Below the pieces are notes generated by a model that saw nothing but the letters and a program-made list of their open reading frames with translations, was not told where the DNA came from and did no database searches. Made by a program: the position numbers and the translations under genes. Below, in pieces: positions 42,395-63,307 of a DNA stretch of 64,000 nucleotides. The stretch lies in contig OW028573.1 of the NCBI GenBank assembly GCA_932294295.1, positions 4,878,001 through 4,942,000 on the forward strand. Reading direction: 5' to 3'. This DNA is from Alitta virens (Eukaryota > Annelida > Polychaeta > Phyllodocida > Nereididae). Numbering within the stretch: the first letter of the stretch is position 1; each line of letters opens with the position of its first letter.

Positions 42395-45300
42395 TCAAGC
42401 CTGGGCATCAGCTGTAAAATCTTCTTGAAACTGTTTCTGTATTATATCTAAGATGTCAGGCTGGCACATAATATCAAGTGCTGTCATGGCTAATGCTTTA
42501 GCTTGATCCAGTGTGTACTTCTGGGCTTTGTCTGATCCTGCAAATGCAAAACATTCAGACATGATCAATTAGTTAGAACTACATAGACTAACAGTTAATA
42601 GGAACTTGATGCCCCTTAAATTTAATTGGATCATTAAGATTATAAAAACTAAAGTTATTAAATGATCAATAACATTTGTCAATTATATTTATAGAATTTA
42701 GTTGAACAAGTAATACAGTCAGGCCTGTTTTTAACGAGAATTCTATTTATAAATAATGAAAGTCTGTGTGTATAAAAAAGTCATAATCCAGGCACAGATT
42801 TCTTTTTGGTATATCTTATAGGCCAGACTGATTTTTTTAATTATTTTTTAATTTTATTTAGCAAACAACGACCCGCGTATGACAAATTCCGGTGGTTACC
42901 ATCACCAATCAACAATGATTAATGACACTAATTGTGGGTCGGGTTGCCATACCTGCAATAGCTGTGAATTGTCTAGTGTGGTTTGCAGCATCACCTCCGA
43001 TATAGTACATGGGATGAATACTGGGAACCACATGGGACACATTCCCCATATCTGTACTGCCGGTCGCAGATTGCAGTTTTTCTTTATCTTGACAAAACTC
43101 AACACCAAGAGCTTCTGCATTGCGCTCGTATAACTCTGCTAGTTTTCTGTTGGTCATCATGTTTTCGTACGGGTTGTCCAGCCAGTTTATCTCCACCTGT
43201 GCACAATAATTTGAAAAGTATCGTTCTTGAATATGACGAGCAGTGATAATCAGTATATATATTGCGAAGTCCCTGTCGAATTCTAGGCATGCAAATTTAC
43301 AGAATGGCTAGGATACATCAACCAGCTGTGTCACAATTAATAGCATTGCTGTGAGGAGGTGAAGCACTGATGATCAATTTCTTTGTTGCCGCAACATGAA
43401 ATATAACTTACTGTGCACCCTGTAGCAACTGCTGCAGCTTTGAAACAACTGATGACCTTCTCCTTGAGTTTATTGACTTCTCCCATTGTTGGTGCCCTTA
43501 CGTAGTACTCCAAGGATGTTTCCTCTGGAATGATGTTGGGCTTTGAACCGCCATTTGTAATGACCCCTGCAACGGAATGAACATGATGTGACAAACAACT
43601 GGGTGTGAAATTGCTCGTCAGATTGCTCAGGTAACCATAGTTATAAAATCTGCACTCCTAGAAAGTTTCTCTGAGTGTATGATAAAAAGGATAATTTTGT
43701 ATTTTGCTGCAATCATTTAAGAACTTGGTCTTGTAAGTGATGTACGTAATAGGCTGTTTTCTGCTCTGCAAGTATCATTAGCCAATGTCATAGACTTGGA
43801 AAGTGTACTGCAGAGAATGTCTGGTTAATCCGGGACTCTCATTGGCTAAAACAGTCTTTCTGCTAACCGGAATCCTTGATTCAAATGCTGTCCTCTAAAG
43901 TTTTATTCCAAATCTATGAAATTGACTGTAATAGTAATACAAGAAGTACGATCTGCAAACCAGTCAATCAAAATTTGTCCGCTACATATAAAAGTCTTAC
44001 CATGGACTCTCCATGTTGGTTTCATTTGTTGTCGTAAACAAGAGATGTTGTTGTAAGCCAAAACTGCAGCATCCAAGGCATTGACGCCTTCCCAAGGAAA
44101 GCCTGCAGCATGACTTGCTTTGCCTCTGTAAATCACTTCACATCTGAAAGTTGTAATTTTAAATTTAATAATTTTAACTGAACGCAAAAATGATAGACAA
44201 TAAATTTATTTGACATTAATTTGGTACATCAATTGTACATAAAATATAGTCAGGAGACCCTGTTATGGCAATTAATCCTATGGATAAAATATCATAAATT
44301 AGGCTGTATCACTATCAGTGCAAGATCGTGAGTCAGTATTGCTTCTCAATTTTGGCAGACATAGCAATTTGACAGCTTTTTACATACAATCAAATAGGCT
44401 GGTATAGTTAGAAGTTTGCAGTTGTTATTTTCCTGCGTGGGATTAAAGTTTAATTTCTTATTTCCAAACAAAATCATCCCATATATTATTATTAGAAGTT
44501 AATTAGTATGGAATGCCACTGTATGACAACATAGAAAATAGAACAGCTTGGACCTTATACTGTACCTGACATATAACTCATTCCATGACCACCACTTAAA
44601 AAATATCTACAAATTATAAGATGAAATTACTTTAGACTTACATGAGCATCCCAAATTTAAGTGGTCGGGACATAGTGCGGGGAAAAGGGTGACACATGAG
44701 GGCAGCACTGAGGTCTTTAAAAGCGGAGTTCTGCAAGAGGGCCACCTTTCCCCCACCACCGTTTTCCTCTGCAGGGCATCCCATGACTGTTACCTACCAA
44801 AGAATGGGAAGATCCGTGTAATGGCGTGTATCACCTTAGATATTTCTTTAAATAATTTCCATGCATGAGCTAGTGCTTTGGGATTTTTGGCAATGATGTA
44901 GCAGACATTTCTGATTATAGTACAGTACTTAACTATTTCCTATATAAGAATGTAATGCAATTAATATCAAGCATGCACCACCAAGGCACACATATCTATA
45001 TGCCATATTCAAAATGCATAAGTTTATTTGCTTCGAGCTGAACATTTTCTTGCTGACATGAGCAGCATTCCATTTTGTGCAAACAGTTTCGTACAAATTC
45101 CACACTTCGTTACTTTTTTTTATCATCTTAAATGACAGGAGGGGCAGTAGTAGGGTCTAAACCACCCACTAGGCATTTATGACATCTATCCAGCATTGTT
45201 ACATACGTGAGAAGAGCCAACCAAGATCCATGTGGCCCGGTGGCGGTAACAGACCAAGGGTGGGCCATCAGACCTACGTCAATGTCATTGAAAACGCCCT

Positions 45301-46498
45301 TTCTGATCAATTTTAGTTTTCCTCCCCACTCCTCCTCATCTGGTGTTCCCAGCACTGTAACCTGCAGACAGTGGAAATTTAATTGTCATAAACATGTGTT
45401 TCTAGATAAACTTGTGTTACGTGAAAGTTTTGTAAATTTTTAGTACAGTACGTATTTCACTGCAGTATTATTTATGTAAGCTTCCTTTCCCCTTTTAGTT
45501 GAGTTAAGATTTAAAATAGTGGCAGTGCTGAGTATTTTGACCACATTAGGTCATGATGATGAGGAGAAGTGGTGGCTGTTAGTCTAAAAGTTCTCATGAG
45601 TGTTACCTGTTAAATTTTCTACAGGTATTAGACGATTGAGTATATCTTACCTTTCCAATGGGCCTGCCAGCTGCTTCAATGGCTGTCTTGATTCCTATTC
45701 CAGCGCCTACCCCGACTTCGGCAATCAAATTATGCCCACATGCATGACCAATTTCTGGAAGGGCATCATATTCACACATGACTGACACATGAGGTCCTTC
45801 TCCTCCAACTGTAGCCCTGAATGCTGTTGCGATTCCTGTGTAGCTTCGTTCAACAGGAAAGCCCTTGCCCTCTAAAAAGTCTGTTAGAATCTTGTGCGCA
45901 TGGTGCTCCTTATAGCCTGTTTCAGGGTGGTTCCAGATATCGTTGCTCAAAGTGTGAAGTTCTCCTGAATGAAAAAAAAAAATTACATACACAATATTAT
46001 ACTGTACTGTGTATCAAGTTCAAGACTATAACTATTAGTATTTAATGGTGCTGATATAACCCCTATCATAGCAATGGTGCAAATTGTTTTATTACAACTG
46101 AATAAAAAGTGTTATTAGACTCTGACTTCCAACATCGTGCCTGCCCTTGCAAGTTGCTTCATCCCGATTTAATTCCCAAATGCATACTTTACACAAGTGT
46201 ATCCATACATATAAAATTTATTAATCTAAAAGTGCTCAAAGTTTACGGCAGTTCCCAAGAATTTATGACTTCCAAATAACAGGTTTTTTTTTAAATTTCT
46301 AACACTGCGTATATGAATTCAGTTTGGACCATTAAATTTATATGAAGTATCCATTAAAAGTGCAAAATCATCCCTGTATACATATGATATTTTAATGTTA
46401 CCTTTACCTACCGGATATTTTGTAAATTTTCTTTACCTACCTGATATTTTGTCAATGGCTAAGCAGGCAACTTTTTTCAGAGCATCAAGAGAAGCCAT
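42395..46498 (-). CDS. PM20D2: PM20D2-type M20 peptidase (Xaa-Arg dipeptidase-like) with alternative exons
   Basis: Cytosolic M20 metallopeptidase family; human PM20D2 hydrolyses odd dipeptides with basic C-terminal residues. Exons on the minus strand: 46441-46498, 45651-45964, then either A 45207-45361 or B 44642-44793, then 44001-44143, 43412-43566, 42953-43196, 42395-42537. With A the CDS is 1212 nt (403 aa); with B it is 1209 nt (402 aa). Motifs: [37 protein letters not shown] (metal site Asp and His), the V-T-V-x-G-x-P-x-E-E catalytic Glu block in A or [68 protein letters not shown] and [15 protein letters not shown]. The gene is complete and shares its upstream region with STK33. Confidence 0.94.
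44642..44793 (-). CDS. PM20D2: PM20D2 alternative exon B (152 nt)
   Basis: Encodes [20 protein letters not shown], then [17 protein letters not shown] and LKFGMLI. It has the same entry and exit phase as exon A and aligns to it end to end. It has its own acceptor and donor. The PAEE-GGGK part is closer to human PM20D2 (PAEEDGGGK, from memory) than exon A is. Including both exons adds 152 nt and breaks the frame. Confidence 0.86.
45207..45361 (-). CDS. PM20D2: PM20D2 alternative exon A (155 nt)
   Basis: Encodes [20 protein letters not shown], then [15 protein letters not shown], ending ALLT at the junction. Phase in 0, phase out 2. It joins to the 44001-44143 exon in frame ([13 protein letters not shown]). 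It contains the two-Glu catalytic/metal motif and the HP motif of M20 enzymes. Proximal of the duplicated pair. Confidence 0.88.
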
Positions 46499-47158
46499 AA
46501 TTCAATTGTTAAAGTTCCTGAGAAGTTGTTGTAGCATTGAATAAACAACAGCTGGCACAATCCCACCTATATCTGAAAAGATAAGAAGCAGATATACTAG
46601 AAACTATTATATAGAGTCTATTTGTATAAAGCCTATCACAATTATAGTCTATGTGCTTCCATAGTCATACACTGACTGTAGACTAAAAAAAAAATAGTGT
46701 AGTGCACTGTGCAGTACATAGAATCTACATGTACGTAGCACTGGCAGACCTACTTCAATTCAATGTGGGTCGAGGCACTTTTAACAAGCTTAAATGTAAA
46801 TGCCGGTGATATCTATGCAGTCGCATAATTCCCTACTAGTGCATACAAAGAAGAAACACTGAATACTCAACCCCGTGAGCTATTATCGCGCACCTGCCAC
46901 AACAACCCCCCAAATGCGCGCGAAATTTGGATCATCTCGTCAAATCTCGTTCGTTCACGCCGAGCGTGAAGTCAACAGAAATGCTCGGTTGCGCAGGACG
47001 CTATTTCGCATGGACAGGCCAGTTTTAGAAGTTGGTTTGGCGTTGATTTGATGGGTTTACAAAAGTAACAGCGACTTCCAAGAATATGAGGGTTCAACAT
47101 AAACGTCTTGGACCTGTTACGGACCTTTTGCCACGTGAAAATTAAATAAACCAGAAAG
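46499..47158. promoter_or_regulatory. Divergent promoter region of PM20D2 and STK33-like gene
   Basis: Between the PM20D2 start codon and a likely STK33 5'UTR exon ending at 47158 (AGAAAG|GTGAGT). The stretch 46870-47010 is CpG-richer than its surroundings (GCGCGCGAAATTTGG, CGCCGAGCG, GGTTGCGCAGGACG), consistent with a CpG-island-like promoter. No TATA box is evident. Confidence 0.5.
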
Positions 47159-56898
<9,740 letters not shown>

Positions 56899-57197
56899 GT
56901 AAGGTCTTTTTGTTTAACTTTTATTAAGTTTGGAATAAACAGTTTATAAATGCTTAATAACAAGAAAAATATATGCCAATTAACAAGAAAAATATACCAT
57001 ACACGAAAGTGTGTCCATTGTTGCTACTGACAGGACAGTGCAACATATAAGGTAAGCAAATCAGTAGAAGAATTGTTCATATTAACAACACAATAAGTCT
57101 GTTCATGCTTGGGCTTTCTGTCCATATTATATTCCCATACAGTCTGCTTTGTTGTATTGAATTTAGTTCATTATCCTTCATGGAATTAATCCACATC

Positions 57198-58286
57198 TTA
57201 GCTTACAGTAGAAACGTTGTTTTGTGATGAAACAGAATAATTCTTCTGAGGTTTAGGCTTAAAGCCCAACATCTTAGCAAGAGTTTCTCTGAATCGTCGA
57301 TAGAATAAGCAATAAAGATAGAAATTGATGGCAGAGTTGAATACCAGCATCATTTCTTTGATCGATGCATAGTATTGATAAGTTCTTGGGTCTATCTTAA
57401 AGTCCCCTGCTCCAATTATGCTGGCAACGAAGTCTGGCAATTGACAAACTATGAAGACTCCTATTACAACAATCATCATGACTGTCAAGTTGTGGTTGCT
57501 GCTGTCACTCTTTTGGGAATCTTTGTTGGTCATCTTCAGTCTCTGGCTTGTTGCTTTTCGGACCAGCATTAGCAATCGAAAGTTAAGCACGATGAGTAAA
57601 GTAAGTGGAATGATGAACTTGAATACCATCGCAAGAGAAATGTGGTACATCTTGCGATAGAGGTCTTCATCCCAACCCCTGACGCTGACAGAAATGTGAC
57701 TGACAAAAGTGCTGTTGTTGTTGGTCTGACCCTTGAATGCTCTGAAGTAGTAAAAAGGCCATCGGGGAGCGTTGAAGAGTACTGATGCGATGAACATCAC
57801 TATGATTGCTCTCTTGGCATTCTTTGGGGTACACACCACATTTGCTTTCAGAGGACGAGACACAACGTAATAACGGTCCATGGCCATCAGCATTACCAAC
57901 CAAATGCCACAAGTCTGAGATGTCCAACCGAAAGGCAGAACAAAAGCTACCATGTATGGTCCGACATCAAAGTAGTCGCTGAGGTCACCAGTGTATGGAT
58001 AAACTGATCGAAGTACCACATAGAGCAAGACATATACCAAAAACATGGAGTCAAATATAGCAAGGGCCTGGAGCATTACCCCATTAGATGTTTTAACTTT
58101 GTCATTTTGAAGAACTAAGATAGTTAAAATGTTGCCAAAAAATCCCAATATACACAGCATTCCATCTATTCCAACATTGATTATGAAGGCAAAGTACACC
58201 AGGTTGTCCTTTTGTGGAGAATCATCAGGCCCTTCAATTGGCGAATCACTTTCAAGATTGCCTGGCTCTAGCGTGGTCAGGTCCAT
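57198..58286 (-). CDS. FMRFamide-receptor-like rhodopsin-family GPCR
   Basis: Single-exon 362-aa coding region with seven hydrophobic segments. The N-terminus is acidic and lacks an obvious signal peptide. TM1 reads CILGFFGNILTILVL (GN motif), TM3 ends MAMDRYYVV (DRY), TM6 has FIVCQLPDF and TM7 has FNSAINFYLYCLFYRRF, the NSxxNF variant typical of invertebrate FMRFamide/peptide receptors. A Lys/Ser-rich C-tail ends NNVSTVS. C3.25 (TSQTCGIW) is present, but no Cys is seen in extracellular loop 2. An acceptor (TTTCAG) just before the ATG suggests a spliced 5'UTR. A minus-strand AATAAA is at 56920-56925. It is antisense to, and possibly nested in, the end of the STK33-like gene. The ligand cannot be named. 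Confidence 0.85.
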   Translation of the reverse strand: MDLTTLEPGNLESDSPIEGPDDSPQKDNLVYFAFIINVGIDGMLCILGFFGNILTILVLQNDKVKTSNGVMLQALAIFDSMFLVYVLLYVVLRSVYPYTGDLSDYFDVGPYMVAFVLPFGWTSQTCGIWLVMLMAMDRYYVVSRPLKANVVCTPKNAKRAIIVMFIASVLFNAPRWPFYYFRAFKGQTNNNSTFVSHISVSVRGWDEDLYRKMYHISLAMVFKFIIPLTLLIVLNFRLLMLVRKATSQRLKMTNKDSQKSDSSNHNLTVMMIVVIGVFIVCQLPDFVASIIGAGDFKIDPRTYQYYASIKEMMLVFNSAINFYLYCLFYRRFRETLAKMLGFKPKPQKNYSVSSQNNVSTVS

Positions 58287-58339
58287 TGTGAAAGATCTGA
58301 AACAAAAAGTAAATGTTATTCGAATGCCCTAACATTAGA

Positions 58340-59730
58340 GATGTATAGCTTTTCTGAGTTCCCAGTTAGGGGAGAATGGGATAAGTTGAGCCATATTAGG
58401 AGTAAGTTGAGCCACTGCTAACCGGTTGCTACGTGTAACTTACAATAGATATCAATGAGGTGCCTTGAATGTACACTCTTAATGATTCTTTGTGATGTAG
58501 TATGGAAAGAACAGATTTGACTGCCCTAAAGTGAAGTTAACAAACCAGATACATGGCTTTGGTACCAAAAATGTAATATTAGGTATGGAAATTAAGAATA
58601 TTTAATGTGCCAATTGTTGTTTCATTGATGAAATTTGTCAGTTTAGCTGAGTTAACATTTGCAAAATAAAACTCTCAATGGAAAGTTGGGCCACTGCAAA
58701 AGGGTAAGTTGAGTCATAGATAAACATACTAGCTCTTTGATATCATGATAATTATCCCAATATACAAACTGAAGGTAAACCATTAGTCTATGTAGATATT
58801 ATTATTAGATATACCCTTTTTCTCGATTCATCTGGATGCAACAGAAGCTTATTGCCCAATCAGAAACGACTTAGAAAGCACTACCTTATTTGGAAAAGGG
58901 GGTCATCATGTAAACTGGTGTCTGATTGGCTTAAACGCTATATTATCCACCAGAGGAGAGCACCTGCAAGGCCCAACATTTGTCCAGCAATGACTATTGC
59001 CAGGTGTTATAATACATGTTATAGGTGGCGACAGTTGCTATCCTCCACAAGTCTAGCTCAAGAGGTCAAAGTGTCGCTCGAACGAGGGACACTTTGACAT
59101 TGTGAAAATGTAGATATACAAGTTATCGAAGTATAATAATTATTCCGATGCTGAATGTAAAGTGGCTAATCATTGCCCACACCAAAACCATAGTAGAACT
59201 AACTTAAAGATAAATCTTTTTATTGGAATTTATACAGATCAAGCTACATAATGTAATTTTCTGAACGATATGACCTTTTAGAGCAATATACTATTCTGTG
59301 CAGTTGACATTGTGATTGACACTCTAGTCATGTCTGACTTCAGTAGTACATGTACACCAGTCCACTCGTTTTGCGAAGGTCATAGGTTCAATATCGGCAC
59401 TTGTACAGTTATGCTTTTGATAAATTAAAAGGTGCATGAGGGCTATTTGGTAGAAATTCTCTGATTTCTCTCACAGTCCCCTATCTGACTGCTTCTACTC
59501 ACCTGTTTTACTTTGTCTCAGTACTATTGGTTTGAAGCTTGGTCAGGTCATGTGACTAGAGGCAGACATAATGATGTGATGATAAGGGTCACGCCATAAT
59601 ACATATTTAACATTTGGACAGGGTCTTGTACAAGCCCCGGTGCCCATTTTGTACATCTATAGTACCACGGTATTTAGTTTTGTTCGAGTGTTTTAAATAG
59701 AGGTTAATTTGTACCCGGACTCTTACCTAA
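58340..59730. other. Intergenic region upstream of the GPCR with small repeats
   Basis: No gene is supported. Contains three TAAGTTGAGYCAY words (58383, 58402 and about 58706). Also contains a 32-bp imperfect hairpin TCAAAGTGTCGCTCG/CGAGGGACACTTTGA at 59066-59097, and a segment at about 59560-59610 resembling the body of the SINE-like repeat at 4.2 kb. Confidence 0.45.
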
Positions 59731-59859
59731 CTAATACCTCGTTCTCACCTCGCCGAACTGCTTGCTGAACTACCATGAACTACGAGTTCATCAAAAAGTT
59801 GTCATAAATCGTAAAAATTTGTTACTTCACATCTGATCATGGAGCATTTATGGACCCGA

Positions 59860-61560
59860 ACCAAAATCTACCAATCGAAATTTCTCCCAACTAGAAACGA
59901 AAAGGATTTAGGTGTCAAGCTGACATTCAAGAAACATATTGGAGGGATCATCAAGATGGCAACAAAGTGATGGGACTCATCAGAAGGACTTTTATACACT
60001 TGGACAAAGAAGTGTTCGTACCACTATATACATCGCTAGTAAGGAGTCATCTAGAGTGTTCCACAGGGTGCTATTTTGGGACCTTTACTTTTCCTACTTT
60101 ATATTAGATAAAACTAAATTCCTTTTATTTCGGTCCCAGAATAGAGCCTTTCTACTCAATCCGTAATGAATAGCAAACAGATTGAGCAAGTGTCGGAACA
60201 AAAATTTCTGGGTGTCCATGTTGATCAGTTCTGAGATTGGAAATTTCATGTTAATCCAAAGAATAACCAGCTATTAAGAAACATTGGTTTATTGTCAAGA
60301 CAGTCCAATGCAATATCATAAGATACGAATAATTCATAAGACAAAATATAACTCTCGTACCAGTCCACTTTTTAAATAGATAAATTCACTAACCTTGGAA
60401 GACCTCTTTAAAGTACAGTGCTGTAAGATAGTCCACAAAAAGCAACACAGTACCTTACCCCCCAACATAGCAAACCTTTCCACTGCCAATAAAACCCATA
60501 ACTATGCAACTCGACATTGCACAGACATCAGACCCAATAGAACTATCAATAATTTAAGCAAGCAACTCCTCAGTATCAAAGTGGCCACAAACTGGAACGG
60601 TCTACTTGACCCCTTGAAATCATCCACAAATCCTAGTCTCCCTTCTTTTACTAAAATTCTAAAAGTATTCCTTATTTTGAATTATGCCATTTCATATACA
60701 ATAACAAATTGCTATATATGCAATAACCACTGATAATCATTAGCATGTAATTACTCCCCCGATCACATAGACATCCAAACCATACTCCCATCTTCATCAT
60801 CACCATGTTTATATATTTTGTACACGCTTATATAATTTGTATCCAACGCTTTTTTTTTATAGAAACCTTTTTGCCTATTTGTTTCTCTTAAATTCTTAAT
60901 TTTCCTATATTATAATGCTTGTCTTTTCATATTTATTTAAATATTAATAATTTTCTTCTTCTTATTTTTGGCTTGTATGTGCTCAGGACAAGCATTTGCT
61001 TTTTGGCACATGCAGATTGATTGCTTAATCGTTTGATGACCTATGTGAAAAAAATAAACTCAAACAAACTCAAACTTAGGTCTAGGAATATTTAAATATT
61101 CCTAGTTAAGAGTATGCCTAATCAGTATGGAGCCCACACAGCAAGGGAGACATTAGACGACTAGAACAGGTACAGAGAAATGCCACTAGATTAATCAACG
61201 GAACACAAAGTATGAACTAACATCAAAGGCTGAAATATCCGAACCTACTAACATTGCTACATAGAAGGATGCGAGGGGACATGATTGAACTGTTGCACAC
61301 ATCTATGACTCTGAATGCACACCACGACTGCACAGAATAGAAGGACAAACGAGAGGACATCCACTTAAACTGTTCAAGATGAGAACCCTGAGATTGGATC
61401 TGAGGAGAAATTCTTCACCATAAGGACGGTCAAAGAGTGGAATAAATTACCAGAAAGTGTGGTAATGGCCAGAGTCTAAATGCCTTTAAAAATGCATTAG
61501 ACAAGTTCTGGGGTCCACGAATGTACCAGAACAAAGGAATATGGAACCAGGATGCAGGGT
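59860..61560 (+). mobile_element. CR1/Jockey-type LINE reverse-transcriptase tail (host fragment)
   Basis: Broken frames read EKDLGVKLTFKKHIGGIIKM, then MGLIRRTFIHLDKEVF, then LYTSLVRSHLE up to about 60055. They resume at about 61116 with SVWSPHTAREIRRLEQVQ, RNATRLINGT and VKEWNKLPESVV. These are consecutive C-terminal motifs of one non-LTR reverse transcriptase, separated by about 1.05 kb of inserted sequence. Stops and frameshifts make it a pseudogene. Confidence 0.65.
60057..61105 (+). mobile_element. Second LINE 3' fragment nested in the first
   Basis: Contains GVPQGAILGPLLFLLY (RT motif), an internal deletion, FLGVHVD, then the RT-tail frame 60395-60733 (LFKVQCCKIVHKK, LPPNIANLS, THNYATRH). 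A tail of AATAAACTCAAACAAACTC ends near 61077. It interrupts the neighbouring LINE between its LVRSHLE and SVWSPH motifs. Defective. Confidence 0.65.
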
Positions 61561-62586
61561 AGCATTAGCGGCCAAGCAATTAGAAGTATTAACTAAAAAT
61601 GTAAGCATCAGTGGCTAAGCAAGATATACAAATAATATGGAGGGAAATAAAATGTATATAGTGTAAATAATTGTATATACTCAATGGATCTAGAACAGCG
61701 GAAGACCACCTACTTCCAGAACACCTAAAGCTTAAGCTAATCGCAGAGTTCGTCACAGTTCTTACAATTTTTGTCATGTTCAAAAATCATTGTAGTCTTC
61801 AGCCCAGTTCACCTTCACGATTTTGGTGACAATATATCACGACTAGCAAAATCTGTCCGATTCGTCAGAGGTCGCGGGGGTAAAAAACATTTTAAAATCT
61901 ACTCAAAAACATTTTTTGGGACCTACGATTTTTTGTTTATGGTTACGAATTCGGAGGTCCATCGTAGCTCATCTTAGAAGGTCGTAGGAAGTTGTAGGAC
62001 GTCCTAGATTGGATCATTATCAATCGTGATCAGTTGCCATGTTACGTAGCCTAGCTTCTCATAATGCTTTTTCCATTCATAATTCGTAACAGTTTGGCAT
62101 GAACTTCCTGGCAGTTCTTTTGGGTAGGAACAGGGCTTCACCACCTACAAGAACTGCTACGCAGTTTGTGCCGAACTATCAAAAATTATGAGAGGGCAAA
62201 GTTCCTGGCAGTTCGCCAATGTCACCTCAAATAATTATAATTGAAGGTCAGCCCATAGCTTACGAAATTCTATGATAAATCTTCATGAGGTGCGGCGAAC
62301 TATTAAGATCAGCTACGATCTGTCTACGAACGCCTACAAATTTCTACGAACAATTACGAACTGCTAGGAACTTTTACGACCTATCTACGAACTATCACGA
62401 ACCCATTAACGACGTCCTACGACCTATCATAGTTCGTAGAGAAGGCTACGATGATTTTTTAACATGTCCAAAAATAGTAAGAACTCTGACGAACTGCGAC
62501 GATTAGCTACGAACTTTTACGAACTTTCTGACGAACTGGTAATTTGTGGGAGTTCGGCAATCAGTTTGGCAAGATGGGAACGGGGT

Positions 62587-63305
62587 TTAACCCACCAAAC
62601 ATGACGAAGTATGTACTTAAAATGTTCACATTTATACCAGGAGATAAATAAATCCTACTACTGTGGTTGAACACTATATTAGCTTGATTAATTAAGCTCA
62701 AATATTAATGGTGCGTGTAAGGCAATTGAGGTCGTGTTGGCATGCGCATCAGTAATATTTTGTAATTAAGGGGAATCTTTTTTTTTTTTTTTGCAATTAA
62801 CACCAATTATACACTAAGGTTCCATTACTGTTTGAATATGTTCCTATCAACATGTTTATCATCCAAAATGCATGTAAATTGATACCAATTTGAAAAACAT
62901 GAAATATACCCGGTACTTCACTTTTACATAATTCCTTATCACCTCCTATAGCAGAATTGGTACTGGGCAAAATAATATATTAATTTTGCATGAAATGACA
63001 GTAAAAATATAGCAAATGTATAAAAAAAAATTTACAGACAGCAATATATATCTATATATATATATATATATATATTATTTTTTTTTTTTTTCTCTCCAAA
63101 AAAAAATCAGTATTTAAAAAGACCAAAACCATACACAAAAGCATGATAGCCTAGCAAACTCATGAATTGCCTGAAAAGGGAAAGCAATAGATTTATTAAG
63201 TAAACTGTTAAATTATTAAGGTGCCTTATTAGACTTATCGCATTATGATTCATTAAGGGAACAACAATTACATAAAAGATGAAGTGTAATGCTTCCATAC
63301 ATTTG
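62587..63305. other. AT-rich intergenic stretch with TA and poly(T) tracts
   Basis: No gene. Holds a T15 run at about 62780-62794, a (TA)n microsatellite at about 63047-63076 directly followed by a T/A run, and otherwise unremarkable AT-rich sequence. Confidence 0.5.
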
Positions 63306-63307
63306 TT

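Larger units (their letters stand above)
59736..62586. mobile_element. Fold-back element with CGAACT-rich arms, split by LINE insertions
   Basis: The left arm begins ACCTCGTTCTCACCTCGCCG (59736) and mirrors the right end TTGGCAAGATGGGAACGGGGT (62566-62586; 29 of 36 terminal bases match). The left arm stops near 59817 and resumes at about 61736 (AAGCTAATCGCAGAGTTCGT), where it continues to mirror the right arm at 62440-62510. The arms are therefore collinear if 59818-61735 is removed. The loop (61801-62440) repeats CTACGAACT-like words. Reconstructed length is about 0.93 kb. No coding capacity. Confidence 0.65.

Noticed and set aside
60395..60733. A stand-alone 112-aa gene
   Set aside because: It matches the C-terminal tail of a non-LTR reverse transcriptase inside a nested LINE fragment.
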